Positions 31,477-40,490 of a stretch of DNA of 45,873 bases are shown here, one piece after another. Below the pieces are notes generated by a model. That model saw only the letters and a list, made by a program, of their open reading frames with translations, was not told the DNA's origin and made no database searches. The position numbers were made by a program, and so were the translations under genes. The DNA comes from JAKFDK01 sp036676195 (GTDB taxonomy: Bacteria > Bacillota > Sulfobacillia > Symbiobacteriales > ZC4RG38): NCBI GenBank assembly GCA_036676195.1, contig JAKFDK010000089.1, positions 1 through 45,873 on the forward strand. Direction: 5' to 3'. Numbering within the stretch: position 1 is the stretch's first letter; every line of letters starts with the position of its first letter.

Positions 31477-32088
31477 ATGGACCGGGTGGGTGCAGTGGTG
31501 CGGGCGCTACGCTGGGGTGGCGGGCTGGTGGCGGTCTTCCTGCTGTATCACACCGTCTTTATGGCTCCTGGCACCCGGGATCTCTGGGGAGTCGCGCTGA
31601 TCAACCTCCAGCAGGGCCAGGTGGGTGTGGGCATTCCCGGAACGAATAGCTTCGATTTTACCGCTGCCCGTCCTGAGCCCGGCGACATCATCCTGGGCGG
31701 CAACCCCGGATGCTCCTGGGGGCACTGGACCCACGCGGCCCTCTATGTGGGCAACGGACAGGTGGTGGATACGCTCCTGCGCCGCGGGGTCCACCTGCAG
31801 ACGGTCGAACGCTTTGCCGGTGCCTATCAGCAGGCCGGGGTCCTGCGGGTGAACCTGCCGCCTGAAGTCAAGGCCGCGGCGGTTCGCCATGCGCTGGCTA
31901 ACCTGGGCAAACCGTTCAGCCTCCTTTCCGGCCGGAATGCCCGTAACTGGTTTTACTGCACCAAATTGGCCTGGTACGCCTATAAACAGGCGGGATATGA
32001 TTTGGACCCCGGAGGTGGCCACTGGGTGGTGCCGGACCGGTTTACCCGGAGCCCGGTGGTTACCCTGTTGGCCAGTCCTTCATACTGA
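31477..32088 (+). CDS. YiiX-like permuted papain/NlpC-fold protein
   Basis: The 203-residue protein has a hydrophobic N-terminal segment (GGGLVAVFLLYHTVFMA), probably a signal anchor. The domain has PGDIILGG, then CSWGHWTHAALYVGNGQVVD (His83 and His86), and later NWFYCTKLAWYAYKQAGY with Cys161. In the circularly permuted NlpC/P60 group (YiiX, YaeF and poxvirus G6R) the His comes before the Cys in this order, so Cys161 and His86 are the candidate catalytic pair. Substrates of bacterial members are mostly unknown; acyl or amide bonds are likely targets. It is followed 13 bases later by a small membrane protein gene. Confidence 0.8.
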   Translation: MDRVGAVVRALRWGGGLVAVFLLYHTVFMAPGTRDLWGVALINLQQGQVGVGIPGTNSFDFTAARPEPGDIILGGNPGCSWGHWTHAALYVGNGQVVDTLLRRGVHLQTVERFAGAYQQAGVLRVNLPPEVKAAAVRHALANLGKPFSLLSGRNARNWFYCTKLAWYAYKQAGYDLDPGGGHWVVPDRFTRSPVVTLLASPSY

Positions 32089-32101
32089 GGAGGCAGGTAA
32101 G

Positions 32102-32716
32102 GTGGGACGCCTGATCCTGCGTTACGGCGGAGCCCTGTGTTTGCTGCAGGTGGTGGCCGGGGTGCTGGTGCACCTGTTCTATGACTGGACCTGGGTGGCC
32201 GTGGCTCTGACCGCCTTGTATGTGGGGTTGGCGGTGACAGTGGCACTGGCGTTGCGGGCCGAGGGCGCCGCCCTCGGGCGCACCCGGCTCACCCTGGTGG
32301 CAGTACTGGTGGCTGTGCTGTGGCAGTTGCCGGCTTTGCTGGGCAGCCTGAACCTGTTACGGGAGCAGTGGGGGCTCACCCCTTATGACGGCAGCAGCGA
32401 CCTGCTGGACTTTGGCATGCAGACCTGGCAAACGGCCGTGATGCCGGTGCTGGCGCTCCTGCCGGTTGAGTCCGGTCTGAAGGACACTTTTGCCGTCAGC
32501 CTGACTGGCTATTACGTGGGCATGGCCTGGGCCGCGCCGGTTCTGGTGGCGGTGGTGGCCGGGGTCACGGTCTGGCCGCCGCGGCACATGCGAATCGAAC
32601 GGCCCCAGGAGGCGGCGGCGGCTCGGGGTGCGGCTGGACCGGAGGTGCCCGGGGCCTGGGCGGCGGCCCGCCGCTGTACTGATGCCGCCCACGCCGGCCA
32701 GAAGAAGCCCAGGTAG
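32102..32716 (+). CDS. Hypothetical membrane protein, 204 aa
   Basis: The GTG at 32102 follows GAGGAGG. Four to five hydrophobic spans are visible (ALCLLQVVAGVLVHLFY, WVAVALTALYVGLAVTVALAL, LTLVAVLVAVLWQLPALLG, a MPVLALLPV segment, AAPVLVAVVAGVTVW). The C-terminal 45 residues are Ala/Arg-rich and probably disordered. No family recognised. It is likely co-transcribed with the YiiX-like gene. After its stop, about 190 bases up to the groES promoter contain no gene. Confidence 0.65.
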   Translation: MGRLILRYGGALCLLQVVAGVLVHLFYDWTWVAVALTALYVGLAVTVALALRAEGAALGRTRLTLVAVLVAVLWQLPALLGSLNLLREQWGLTPYDGSSDLLDFGMQTWQTAVMPVLALLPVESGLKDTFAVSLTGYYVGMAWAAPVLVAVVAGVTVWPPRHMRIERPQEAAAARGAAGPEVPGAWAAARRCTDAAHAGQKKPR

Positions 32717-32907
32717 CCTGCTGGTCCACCCCCAGGCGGGCTGGACCCAACCGCATAAAGCGGGGCAGGGTGCATAAGGTGCATCGGGTGCGGACCATAC
32801 TAGAGGCCGGTATGCAGTGATGGCGGGCCAGTGGAAGCGAAAAAGCCTCTGCTGCCCAAAGATCGATACATTTGATCACTACGCCCAAAATCCGGCCACT
32901 AAGGGGG

Positions 32908-32936
32908 TTGACGGCACTCGGGCAGCCACTTATTAT
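32908..32936 (+). promoter_or_regulatory. Sigma-A promoter of groESL
   Basis: TTGACG (32908-32913), a 17-base spacer and TATTAT (32931-32936) place the start of transcription near 32943, directly before the CIRCE element. Confidence 0.88.
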
Positions 32937-32947
32937 TTTACTTGGTG

Positions 32948-32974
32948 TTAGCACTCGCTGCGAGTGAGTGCTAA
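32948..32974 (+). promoter_or_regulatory. CIRCE element (HrcA operator)
   Basis: TTAGCACTC-N9-GAGTGCTAA is a perfect match to the CIRCE consensus, right after the promoter, so groESL is expected to be repressed by HrcA and induced by heat. hrcA is not in the window. Confidence 0.97.
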
Positions 32975-33022
32975 CAAGGAACCGCAGTGAGATCAAACAG
33001 GTTCAAGGAGGGAATGGATTCT

Positions 33023-33310
33023 ATGAACGTCAAGCCCCTGGGCGACCGGGTGGTCATCAAGGCCCTGGAGCGCGAAGAGCGGACCAAGAGCGGCATTGTA
33101 CTCCCTGACACCGCCAAGGAAAAGCCCCAGCAGGGTAAGGTTCTGGCTGTTGGAACTGGCCGCTGGGAGAATGGCACCAAGGTGGCTCTTGAGGTCAAAG
33201 AGGGTGACACCGTCATCTTCTCCAAGTATGCCGGCACTGAAATCAAGATTGAGGGCGAGGAGTACCTGATCCTGGCGGAGCGGGATGTGCTCGCTATCGT
33301 TAACCAATAA
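33023..33310 (+). CDS. groES: Co-chaperonin GroES
   Basis: The 95-residue lid protein of the GroEL chamber starts at ATG 33023, 11 bases after AAGGAGGG; an ATG at 33014 is too close to that site. Visible are VKPLGDRVVIKALEREERTK, the mobile-loop segment SGIVLPDTAKEKPQQGKV, and the C-terminal EYLILAERDVLAIV. It is 30 bases upstream of groEL. Confidence 0.97.
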   Translation: MNVKPLGDRVVIKALEREERTKSGIVLPDTAKEKPQQGKVLAVGTGRWENGTKVALEVKEGDTVIFSKYAGTEIKIEGEEYLILAERDVLAIVNQ

Positions 33311-33340
33311 GCTGGCTAAATAAGGAGGGAGTGTTCGTTC

Positions 33341-34987
<1,647 letters not shown>

Positions 34988-35005
34988 GGTCCCGCCTGGT
35001 TTCGT

Positions 35006-35050
35006 AAAACCACCCGGGCGCTGCACTGCCAGCGGCGCCCGGGTGGTTTT
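35006..35050 (+). terminator. Terminator of groESL
   Basis: A 16-bp perfect stem, AAAACCACCCGGGCGC (35006-35021) with GCGCCCGGGTGGTTTT (35035-35050), has a 13-base loop. The T-run is part of the stem end, and the A-run makes it symmetric. Confidence 0.92.
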
Positions 35051-35135
35051 CTGTCATGATCGGCGCGGACGGGCGTTGCCAGTACGTCTCCCACTGCGCT
35101 AAAGTATGGGTGAACCTGGCGGGTGGGGTGTCATC

Positions 35136-36485
35136 GTGGCGATTACCATTTTATATACCAACGATGTGCATAGTCAGTTTACTCCCTGGATGCGGCTGGC
35201 CACGCTGATCAAGCGTGAGCGGGCGGCGGCCCTGGCGCGCGGTGACGCCGCACTGTACGTGGATGCCGGGGACCATATGGACCGCTTCGCACCGGAAGTG
35301 GAAGGGACGGGCGGCCGGGTCAACGTCGCCCTGCTGGGTGCTGCCGGCTGTAACGCCGCCACCTGGGGCAACGGCGAAACGGTGAACACGCGGCCGGCGG
35401 CCCTGTCGGCCCTGGCAGCGGCGGCCCCGTATCCGGTTTTGCTCAGCAACCTGCGCGCCCGGGGCGGGTCCCTGCCGGGTGTGGCCGCAGAGGCGGTGGT
35501 GGAAGCCGCCGGGGTCCGGGTGGGCCTGTTCGGGCTCACTATCCCCTTCAATATGCTGTACGAACCGCTGGGCCTGCAGTGTGTACCGGTGGCCGACGCA
35601 GCCGCCGCTGCCGTGGCCCGGCTACAGGGCCGCTGCGACCTGGTGGTTTGCCTGTCACACCTGGGCCTGTGGGGGGACCGGGAGCTGGCCCGGGCAGTGC
35701 CGGGGATCCATGTAATTGTCGGCGCTCATACCCACCACGCCCTGGAGCAGCCGGAATCAGTGGAAGACACCCTGATTGTGCAGTCCGGGCACCGGGGTGC
35801 CTGGCTGGGGCGGCTGCGGTTGGAACCGGCCGCCGACGGCGGCTGGCGAGTGAGTGATGCCGTGCTGCTGCCGGTCACAGCCGACCTGCCGCCAGACCCC
35901 GAGGCCGGGGCTATTTTGCAGCAGCACCGGGCTGAGGCGGCCCAGGCCCTGAGTGAGGTCATTGCCGTTCTGCCCCAACCGATTCCACATACACTGGAGG
36001 GACCGGCGCCGCTGGTGGATGCCGTTGCCGGGGAGATTCACCGGCGTCTGGCCCCGGACCTCACCCTGGTGAATACCGGCATCTTTCTGGACGGGTTTCC
36101 GGCCGGACCGGTCAGCCGCGCCGCCCTGCTGGAGCGGTGTCCCTCGATGCTGAATGCCGTGACCCAGGATCTGACGGGCGGGCAGATCCGGCTGGGACTG
36201 GAGCAGGCGGCCGACCCGGCCTGCATCTATTACGGAATCTGGGCGGGGGCCCGCGGCAAGTATGTAGGCACCCTCGTAACCGCCGGCGACACGTCCGGGC
36301 TGGCGGATGACCGGGTATACCGGGTTGCCACCCTGGGGCTGCTGGCCCTGGGTTTTACCGCATACAAGACCCTGGGTAAGGGGCAAAACCGGCGGTGGGA
36401 GATGCGCTATACCCTGCGGGACCTGGTCGCCGACCTGCTGCGGGGTACGACCCCGGACGATGGAGCAAATGGATGGGGATCGTGA
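35136..36485 (+). CDS. 5'-nucleotidase-type metallophosphoesterase (cytoplasmic)
   Basis: The GTG at 35136, 7-8 bases after GGGTGGGG, gives 449 residues; an in-frame ATG at 35106 has no ribosome binding site. The N-terminal calcineurin-like domain has the metal ligands ILYTNDVHSQF, YVDAGDHMDR, the TWGNGE segment (Asn-Gly), LSHLGLWGDREL and IVGAHTHHALEQ. The C-terminal 5'-nucleotidase domain begins near LPQPIPHTLEGPAP. UshA homologues are usually exported, but no signal peptide is visible here, as in the YunD subgroup of Firmicutes. Substrate unknown. The stop lies seven bases before the broken nirC. Confidence 0.85.
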   Translation: MAITILYTNDVHSQFTPWMRLATLIKRERAAALARGDAALYVDAGDHMDRFAPEVEGTGGRVNVALLGAAGCNAATWGNGETVNTRPAALSALAAAAPYPVLLSNLRARGGSLPGVAAEAVVEAAGVRVGLFGLTIPFNMLYEPLGLQCVPVADAAAAAVARLQGRCDLVVCLSHLGLWGDRELARAVPGIHVIVGAHTHHALEQPESVEDTLIVQSGHRGAWLGRLRLEPAADGGWRVSDAVLLPVTADLPPDPEAGAILQQHRAEAAQALSEVIAVLPQPIPHTLEGPAPLVDAVAGEIHRRLAPDLTLVNTGIFLDGFPAGPVSRAALLERCPSMLNAVTQDLTGGQIRLGLEQAADPACIYYGIWAGARGKYVGTLVTAGDTSGLADDRVYRVATLGLLALGFTAYKTLGKGQNRRWEMRYTLRDLVADLLRGTTPDDGANGWGS

Positions 36486-36492
36486 TTAGAAC

Positions 36493-37122
36493 ATGTACAC
36501 AGAAACCCTTGGCACACTGGCTACCGTGGCCGCCAACAAGGCCCGCCTGGCCCGCACCCGCTTGCCGGCCTATTTATTGCACGCCGGACTGGCCGGTGCC
36601 TATGTGGGGCTGGGGATCATCCTCATCTTTGCCTTCGGCACCCCCCTGGCGGCTGCCAGGTCCCCCTTCACCGGCCTGATCCGGGTCTGGTACTGGTCCT
36701 GGCTGGGTAACCTGGTGGGTTCGGCGCTGGTGGCCGTGCTGGTCTGGCAGGCGCATCTCTTTGCTGATCCGTCGTGGGTGCTCACCGTGGCGGCCAAGAA
36801 AATGAACTCGGCCTGGAGTGTGCTGTTTGTCAGGGCCATCCTCTGCAACTGGCTGGTGGTGCTGGCGGTCTGGAGTTATTACAAGCTCAAGAGTGAGGCC
36901 GCCAAACTTATGATGGTCTGGTGGTGCCTGCTGGCCTTCATCGGTTCCGGCTATGAGCACAGCGTAGCCAACATGACTTTGCTCACCCTGGCCAATCTGC
37001 TGCCGCACGGGCCGGAAATCTCCTGGGCGGGGTGAGTCTGGAACCTGGTGCCGGTCACTCTTGGGAACATCGTGAGCGGGGCATTGTTGACGGGCGCTGC
37101 TTACTGGTACATCTCTGAATAG
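36493..37122 (+). pseudogene. nirC: Broken formate/nitrite transporter gene (nirC copy 1)
   Basis: The frame from ATG 36493 runs to a TGA at 37033-37035, giving 180 residues. The protein is clearly of the FNT family: TLATVAANKARLARTRLPAY, AGAYVGLGIILIFAFGTPL, YWSWLGNLVGSALVAVLVWQ, FVRAILCNWLVVLAVW and GYEHSVANMTLL. Two defects are seen. First, between GTPLAAARSPFTGLI and RVWYWSWLGN, about 45 residues that normally hold the second span and the ELFTGN motif are missing. Second, the same frame after the TGA continues with VWNLVPVTLGNIVSGALLTG and AAYWYISE to a TAG at 37120-37122, which is the expected FNT C-terminus. So the TGA interrupts the reading frame. No FNT channel could form. It lies just before nirBD and its terminator follows. 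Confidence 0.85.
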
Positions 37123-37141
37123 CACCGCGATTGGACGATCC

Positions 37142-37172
37142 GGGGCCGCGCCATCAGCGCGGCCCCTTCTTG
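37142..37172 (+). terminator. Terminator after nirC copy 1
   Basis: GGGGCCGCGC (37142-37151) pairs with GCGCGGCCCC (37157-37166), loop CATCA, followed by TTCTTG. The same terminator, with loop CACCA, recurs at 40299. Confidence 0.8.
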
Positions 37173-37250
37173 CTGTAGGCCTGGCCTCGGGCGTAATTGT
37201 CATGATTATTTACATCTACCGCAATGTATGTCAGGCATTCTGTCAATTTC

Positions 37251-37280
37251 TTGACCTTATCAGGGGAAATTCAATAGAAT
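37251..37280 (+). promoter_or_regulatory. Sigma-A promoter of nirBD
   Basis: TTGACC (37251-37256), an 18-base spacer and TAGAAT (37275-37280) lie about 100 bases before nirB. The leader contains an imperfect inverted repeat around ACATAA...TTATGT (about 37298-37319) that could be an operator or hairpin. The gap from 37173 to 37250 shows no further clear site. Confidence 0.65.
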
Positions 37281-37384
37281 AACAGCATGAACCTCACATA
37301 AGGCGCCGCCGTTATGTAAGGTTTGCGATTACGCCAGATGCAGTTGATTCCATCGGCATTACTGGCAAGAGGGGGAACTGGCCT

Positions 37385-39820
37385 ATGCCCAGGCGTCGCC
37401 TGGTTCTGGTGGGCAACGGAATGGCCGGGGTCCGCTGCCTGGAAGAAATTCTTACACACGCCCCTGAAGCCTTTGACATCACCGTGATCGGCAGTGAGCC
37501 CCACCCGAACTACAACCGGATTCTCCTGTCTGCAGTGCTGGCCGGAGATGCAGACCTGGCGGATATCGTGTTAAACGATTGGGACTGGTACCGGCGCCAC
37601 CATATTCAGGTTTACAGCGGGCAGACCGCCGTCGGTCTGGACCCTGCCCACCGGGTGGTGACCACCAATCACGGGTTGCAACTGGCTTACGACGAACTGA
37701 TCATTGCCACCGGCTCGCAGCCGGTCATGCTGCCGGTGCCGGGGATCGAAAAGGCCGGTGTGGTCGGATTCCGGGATATCCAGGACTGTGAGACGATGAT
37801 TGCCGCTGCCGGGCAATACCGGCGGGCGGTGGTGATCGGCGGCGGACTGCTTGGGTTGGAGGCGGCCCGCGGCCTGTTGCACCTGAACATGAGCGTGACC
37901 GTTGTGCACCTGTTTGCCACCCTGATGGAGCGGCAACTGGATGCGACGGCATCCGCCATGCTGCAGGCAGCCCTTGAGGGGCAGGGAATGCGCTTTCTCC
38001 TGGAACGGGCCACGGCGGAACTGACGGGTGACGAGCGGGTGACCGGAGTCCGTTTCACCGATGGGGCGGTGGAACCGGCTGACCTGGTGGTGGTGGCGGC
38101 CGGGATCCGGCCCAACCTGGCCCTGGCCCGGGCCGGCGGTCTGTGCACAGGGCGCGGGATTCTGGTGGACGACCACCTGCAGACCAGTGCCCCCCACGTA
38201 TACGCCATTGGCGAGTGCGCCGAACACCGAGGTGCCACCTATGGTCTGGTGGCGCCGCTGTTTGAGCAGGCGGCGGTGCTGGCCCGGCGGCTCAGCGGTG
38301 ATGACACGGCGGCCTACACCGGCTCTGCTGTGCACACCAAACTCAAGGTCTCCGGTGTGCAGGTGTTTTCGGCCGGCGAGTGGGCGGAGGAACCCGGTAC
38401 CCAGGCAATCCGGCTGCACGACGAATTGGCCGGTACGTACAAGAAGGTGCTGGTGCGCGGGGGCAAGCTTGCGGGCGCCGTTCTGTTTGGGGACACCGGC
38501 GACAGTACCCGGTTGCTGCAGATGATGCGGGAGGGCACAGATGTTTCTGACCGGGCATGCCTGCGCTTCCTCTCCGGCGGCGCCGAGCCGGCCGCCAGGG
38601 AAACCCCGGTGGCGGCGCTGGCGGACGGTGATACAGTATGCGGCTGCATGGGGGTCACCAGGGGCCAGATCGTACGGGCGATCCGTGAAAACGGTCTGAC
38701 CAGTGTGGCCCAGGTGGCGGCATGTACCGGTGCCACCCGCTCCTGCGGCGGCTGCAAGCCCGTGGTGGCACAACTGCTGGCACAGGAACTGGGCGGGGCG
38801 ACTGGAGCGGCGGCCGGCGGCGAGCCGATCTGCCCCTGCACTCCCCTGAGCCGGGAGCAGGTGGTGGAAGCCATTCGGACCCAGCGCCTGACCCATAGCC
38901 TGGAGGTCATGGCGGTACTGAACTGGAACACGCCCGAGGGCTGCTCCCGGTGCCGTCCGGCCCTCAACTACTACCTGAACATGATCTGGCCGCAGGAGCA
39001 TGCCGACGAACCGGAATCCCGGCTGGTGAACGAGCGGCTGCTGGCTAATATCCAGGCCAACGGCACCTTCTCGGTGGTGCCCCGGATGTACGGCGGCGTG
39101 ACCACTCCGGATCAGCTCCGGCGCATTGCCGATGTGGCCGAAGCCTACCATGTGCCCATGATCAAGGTCACCGGCGGCCAGCGCATTGACTTGCTGGGCG
39201 TGGCCAAAGAGGACCTGCCGGCGGTGTGGGCCGACCTGGGTATGCCTTCGGGTTCGGCGTACGGCAAGGCCGTGCGAACGGTAAAAACCTGTGTGGGTAA
39301 ACAGTTCTGCCGGTATGGCACCCAGGACTCCATTGCCCTGGGGATTGCCATGGAAAAGAGGTTCGAGAACCTGGACACCCCGGCCAAGATCAAGATGGCG
39401 GTCTCTGCCTGCCCGCGCAACTGCGCCGAGACTGGCATCAAGGATTTCGGTGTGATCGGGGTGGAGGGGGGCTGGGAGATCCACCTGGGGGGCAACGGCG
39501 GCATCCATGTGCGACAGACCGAGCTGCTGACAAGGGTAGGGACGGCGGCAGAGGTTCTGGACATCTGCGGGGCCTTCCTGCAGTACTACCGGGAAGAGGC
39601 CCGGTATGGCGAGCGGACCTCGGTATGGATCGAGCGGGTGGGGCTGGACTCCGTCCGCCGGGTGGTGCTGGACCCGGAGCACCGGGCCGGGCTCCTGGGG
39701 CGCATGGAGCAGGCTTTGGCCGCCAGGCCGCGTGACCCGTGGCAAAAAGCCCTGCGGCAGCAGGGGGGGCGCAGCGTGTACGCTGACCTGACCCCCGTCC
39801 AAATGGGCGGTAACGACTGA
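37385..39820 (+). CDS. nirB: Assimilatory nitrite reductase, large subunit (NAD(P)H, siroheme)
   Basis: NirB reduces nitrite to ammonium in the cytoplasm. The 811-residue protein starts at ATG 37385. In order: an FAD/NAD(P)H-binding oxidoreductase domain (LVLVGNGMAGVRCLEEIL, LIIATGSQPVMLPVPG, AVVIGGGLLGLEAARGL, VYAIGECAEH) to about residue 400; a BFD-type [2Fe-2S] domain with VCGCMGVTRGQI and GATRSCGGCKP; a second BFD-like segment with CPCTPLSREQ and GCSRCRP; the ferredoxin-like half domain; and the siroheme-[4Fe-4S] domain with TCVGKQFCRYGTQ and ACPRNCAETGIKDFG. All cluster Cys residues are present, so it looks functional. nirD follows after 29 bases. Confidence 0.95.
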   Translation: MPRRRLVLVGNGMAGVRCLEEILTHAPEAFDITVIGSEPHPNYNRILLSAVLAGDADLADIVLNDWDWYRRHHIQVYSGQTAVGLDPAHRVVTTNHGLQLAYDELIIATGSQPVMLPVPGIEKAGVVGFRDIQDCETMIAAAGQYRRAVVIGGGLLGLEAARGLLHLNMSVTVVHLFATLMERQLDATASAMLQAALEGQGMRFLLERATAELTGDERVTGVRFTDGAVEPADLVVVAAGIRPNLALARAGGLCTGRGILVDDHLQTSAPHVYAIGECAEHRGATYGLVAPLFEQAAVLARRLSGDDTAAYTGSAVHTKLKVSGVQVFSAGEWAEEPGTQAIRLHDELAGTYKKVLVRGGKLAGAVLFGDTGDSTRLLQMMREGTDVSDRACLRFLSGGAEPAARETPVAALADGDTVCGCMGVTRGQIVRAIRENGLTSVAQVAACTGATRSCGGCKPVVAQLLAQELGGATGAAAGGEPICPCTPLSREQVVEAIRTQRLTHSLEVMAVLNWNTPEGCSRCRPALNYYLNMIWPQEHADEPESRLVNERLLANIQANGTFSVVPRMYGGVTTPDQLRRIADVAEAYHVPMIKVTGGQRIDLLGVAKEDLPAVWADLGMPSGSAYGKAVRTVKTCVGKQFCRYGTQDSIALGIAMEKRFENLDTPAKIKMAVSACPRNCAETGIKDFGVIGVEGGWEIHLGGNGGIHVRQTELLTRVGTAAEVLDICGAFLQYYREEARYGERTSVWIERVGLDSVRRVVLDPEHRAGLLGRMEQALAARPRDPWQKALRQQGGRSVYADLTPVQMGGND

Positions 39821-39849
39821 TTTTCCGTCATTACAGGAGGGTATCCACC

Positions 39850-40170
39850 ATGGGCATGGGCAAGAAGCAGGTCGTATCGATTCCCCTTGGCGCACTTCCG
39901 CTTCGCTCCGGCAAGGCGTTGCAGGTGGGCGGACAGCAGATTGCGCTGTTCCGCCTCGGGTCCGGCGAGGTGCGGGCGCTGGAGAACCGCTCGCCCCGCC
40001 GGGGCGGCCCGCTGGCCGAGGGCATGGTGGCCGGGGAATATGTTTTCTGCCCCCTGTATGACTGGAAGATTTCCCTGACCGACGGCCGGGTCCAGGCTCC
40101 CGACACGGGGCGGGTGCGCACCTACCCGACCGAGGTCCGGGGCGACCAGGTGACCGTTGTGGTGGAATAA
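39850..40170 (+). CDS. nirD: Nitrite reductase small subunit NirD (Rieske fold)
   Basis: The 106-residue protein starts after AGGAGG. It has the Rieske-type fold segments ALENRSPRRGGPLAEGMV and VFCPLYDWKISLTDGRV. The two His ligands and one of the Cys ligands of true Rieske proteins are replaced (Arg and Tyr at the His positions), as expected of NirD proteins, which carry no cluster. It forms a complex with NirB. The start of nirC copy 2 lies two bases after its stop. Confidence 0.93.
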   Translation: MGMGKKQVVSIPLGALPLRSGKALQVGGQQIALFRLGSGEVRALENRSPRRGGPLAEGMVAGEYVFCPLYDWKISLTDGRVQAPDTGRVRTYPTEVRGDQVTVVVE

Positions 40171-40171
40171 C

Positions 40172-40290
40172 GTGTACACCGACACGCTGGAAGTGCTGGC
40201 GGCCACGGCGGCGGGGAAGGCCCGCCTGGCCCGCACCCGCTTGCCGGCCTATTTATTGCACGCTGGACTGGCCGGTGCCTATGGCAATTG
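40172..40290 (+). pseudogene. nirC: Truncated nirC copy 2, N-terminal fragment
   Basis: From GTG 40172 the product reads VYTDTLEVLAATAAGKARLA and then RTRLPAYLLHAGLAGAY, the N-terminal 37 or so residues of nirC. After the codon at 40280-40282 it breaks off. Bases 40217-40283 match 36538-36604 of copy 1 at 66 of 67 positions. From 40284 the sequence instead matches the region after the copy 1 stop (GCAATTGGACGA against GCGATTGGACGA) and runs into the duplicated terminator. So a whole transporter gene and terminator were duplicated and then lost about 520 bases of body in this copy. The remaining frame reads on to 40339 in noncoding sequence. Confidence 0.88.
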
Positions 40291-40298
40291 GACGACTC

Positions 40299-40327
40299 GG
40301 GGCCGCGCCACCAGCGCGGCCCCTTTT
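40299..40327 (+). terminator. Terminator of the nirBD operon, duplicate of 37142
   Basis: GGGGCCGCGC (40299-40308) pairs with GCGCGGCCCC (40314-40323), loop CACCA, followed by TTTT. The stem is identical to that after nirC copy 1. The gap from 40328 to 40490 contains no gene. Confidence 0.88.
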
Positions 40328-40490
40328 CCCGCGCCCTGACCTTGTGGAGGAACTGTCCCGGTGCTGGGCGAACGTGAATAAGGGCGTGAATGGGCTTTTT
40401 TTCCTGATTGCTGCTATTCGGGCGGCGTAAGGGTAAACGGGATGGGAACCCTGTAGGGGAAAAAGAACGGCAGGAGAGGTGAGCGGCACC

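Noticed and set aside
37033..37035. TGA in nirC read as selenocysteine
   Set aside because: FNT channels have no conserved Cys or Sec at this place, the gene also lacks an internal segment, and no selenoprotein gene is in the window. A stop mutation is simpler.
37571..39895. Minus-strand frame of 774 codons
   Set aside because: It is antisense to nirB, which has all its cluster and cofactor motifs; the antisense product has no recognisable fold.
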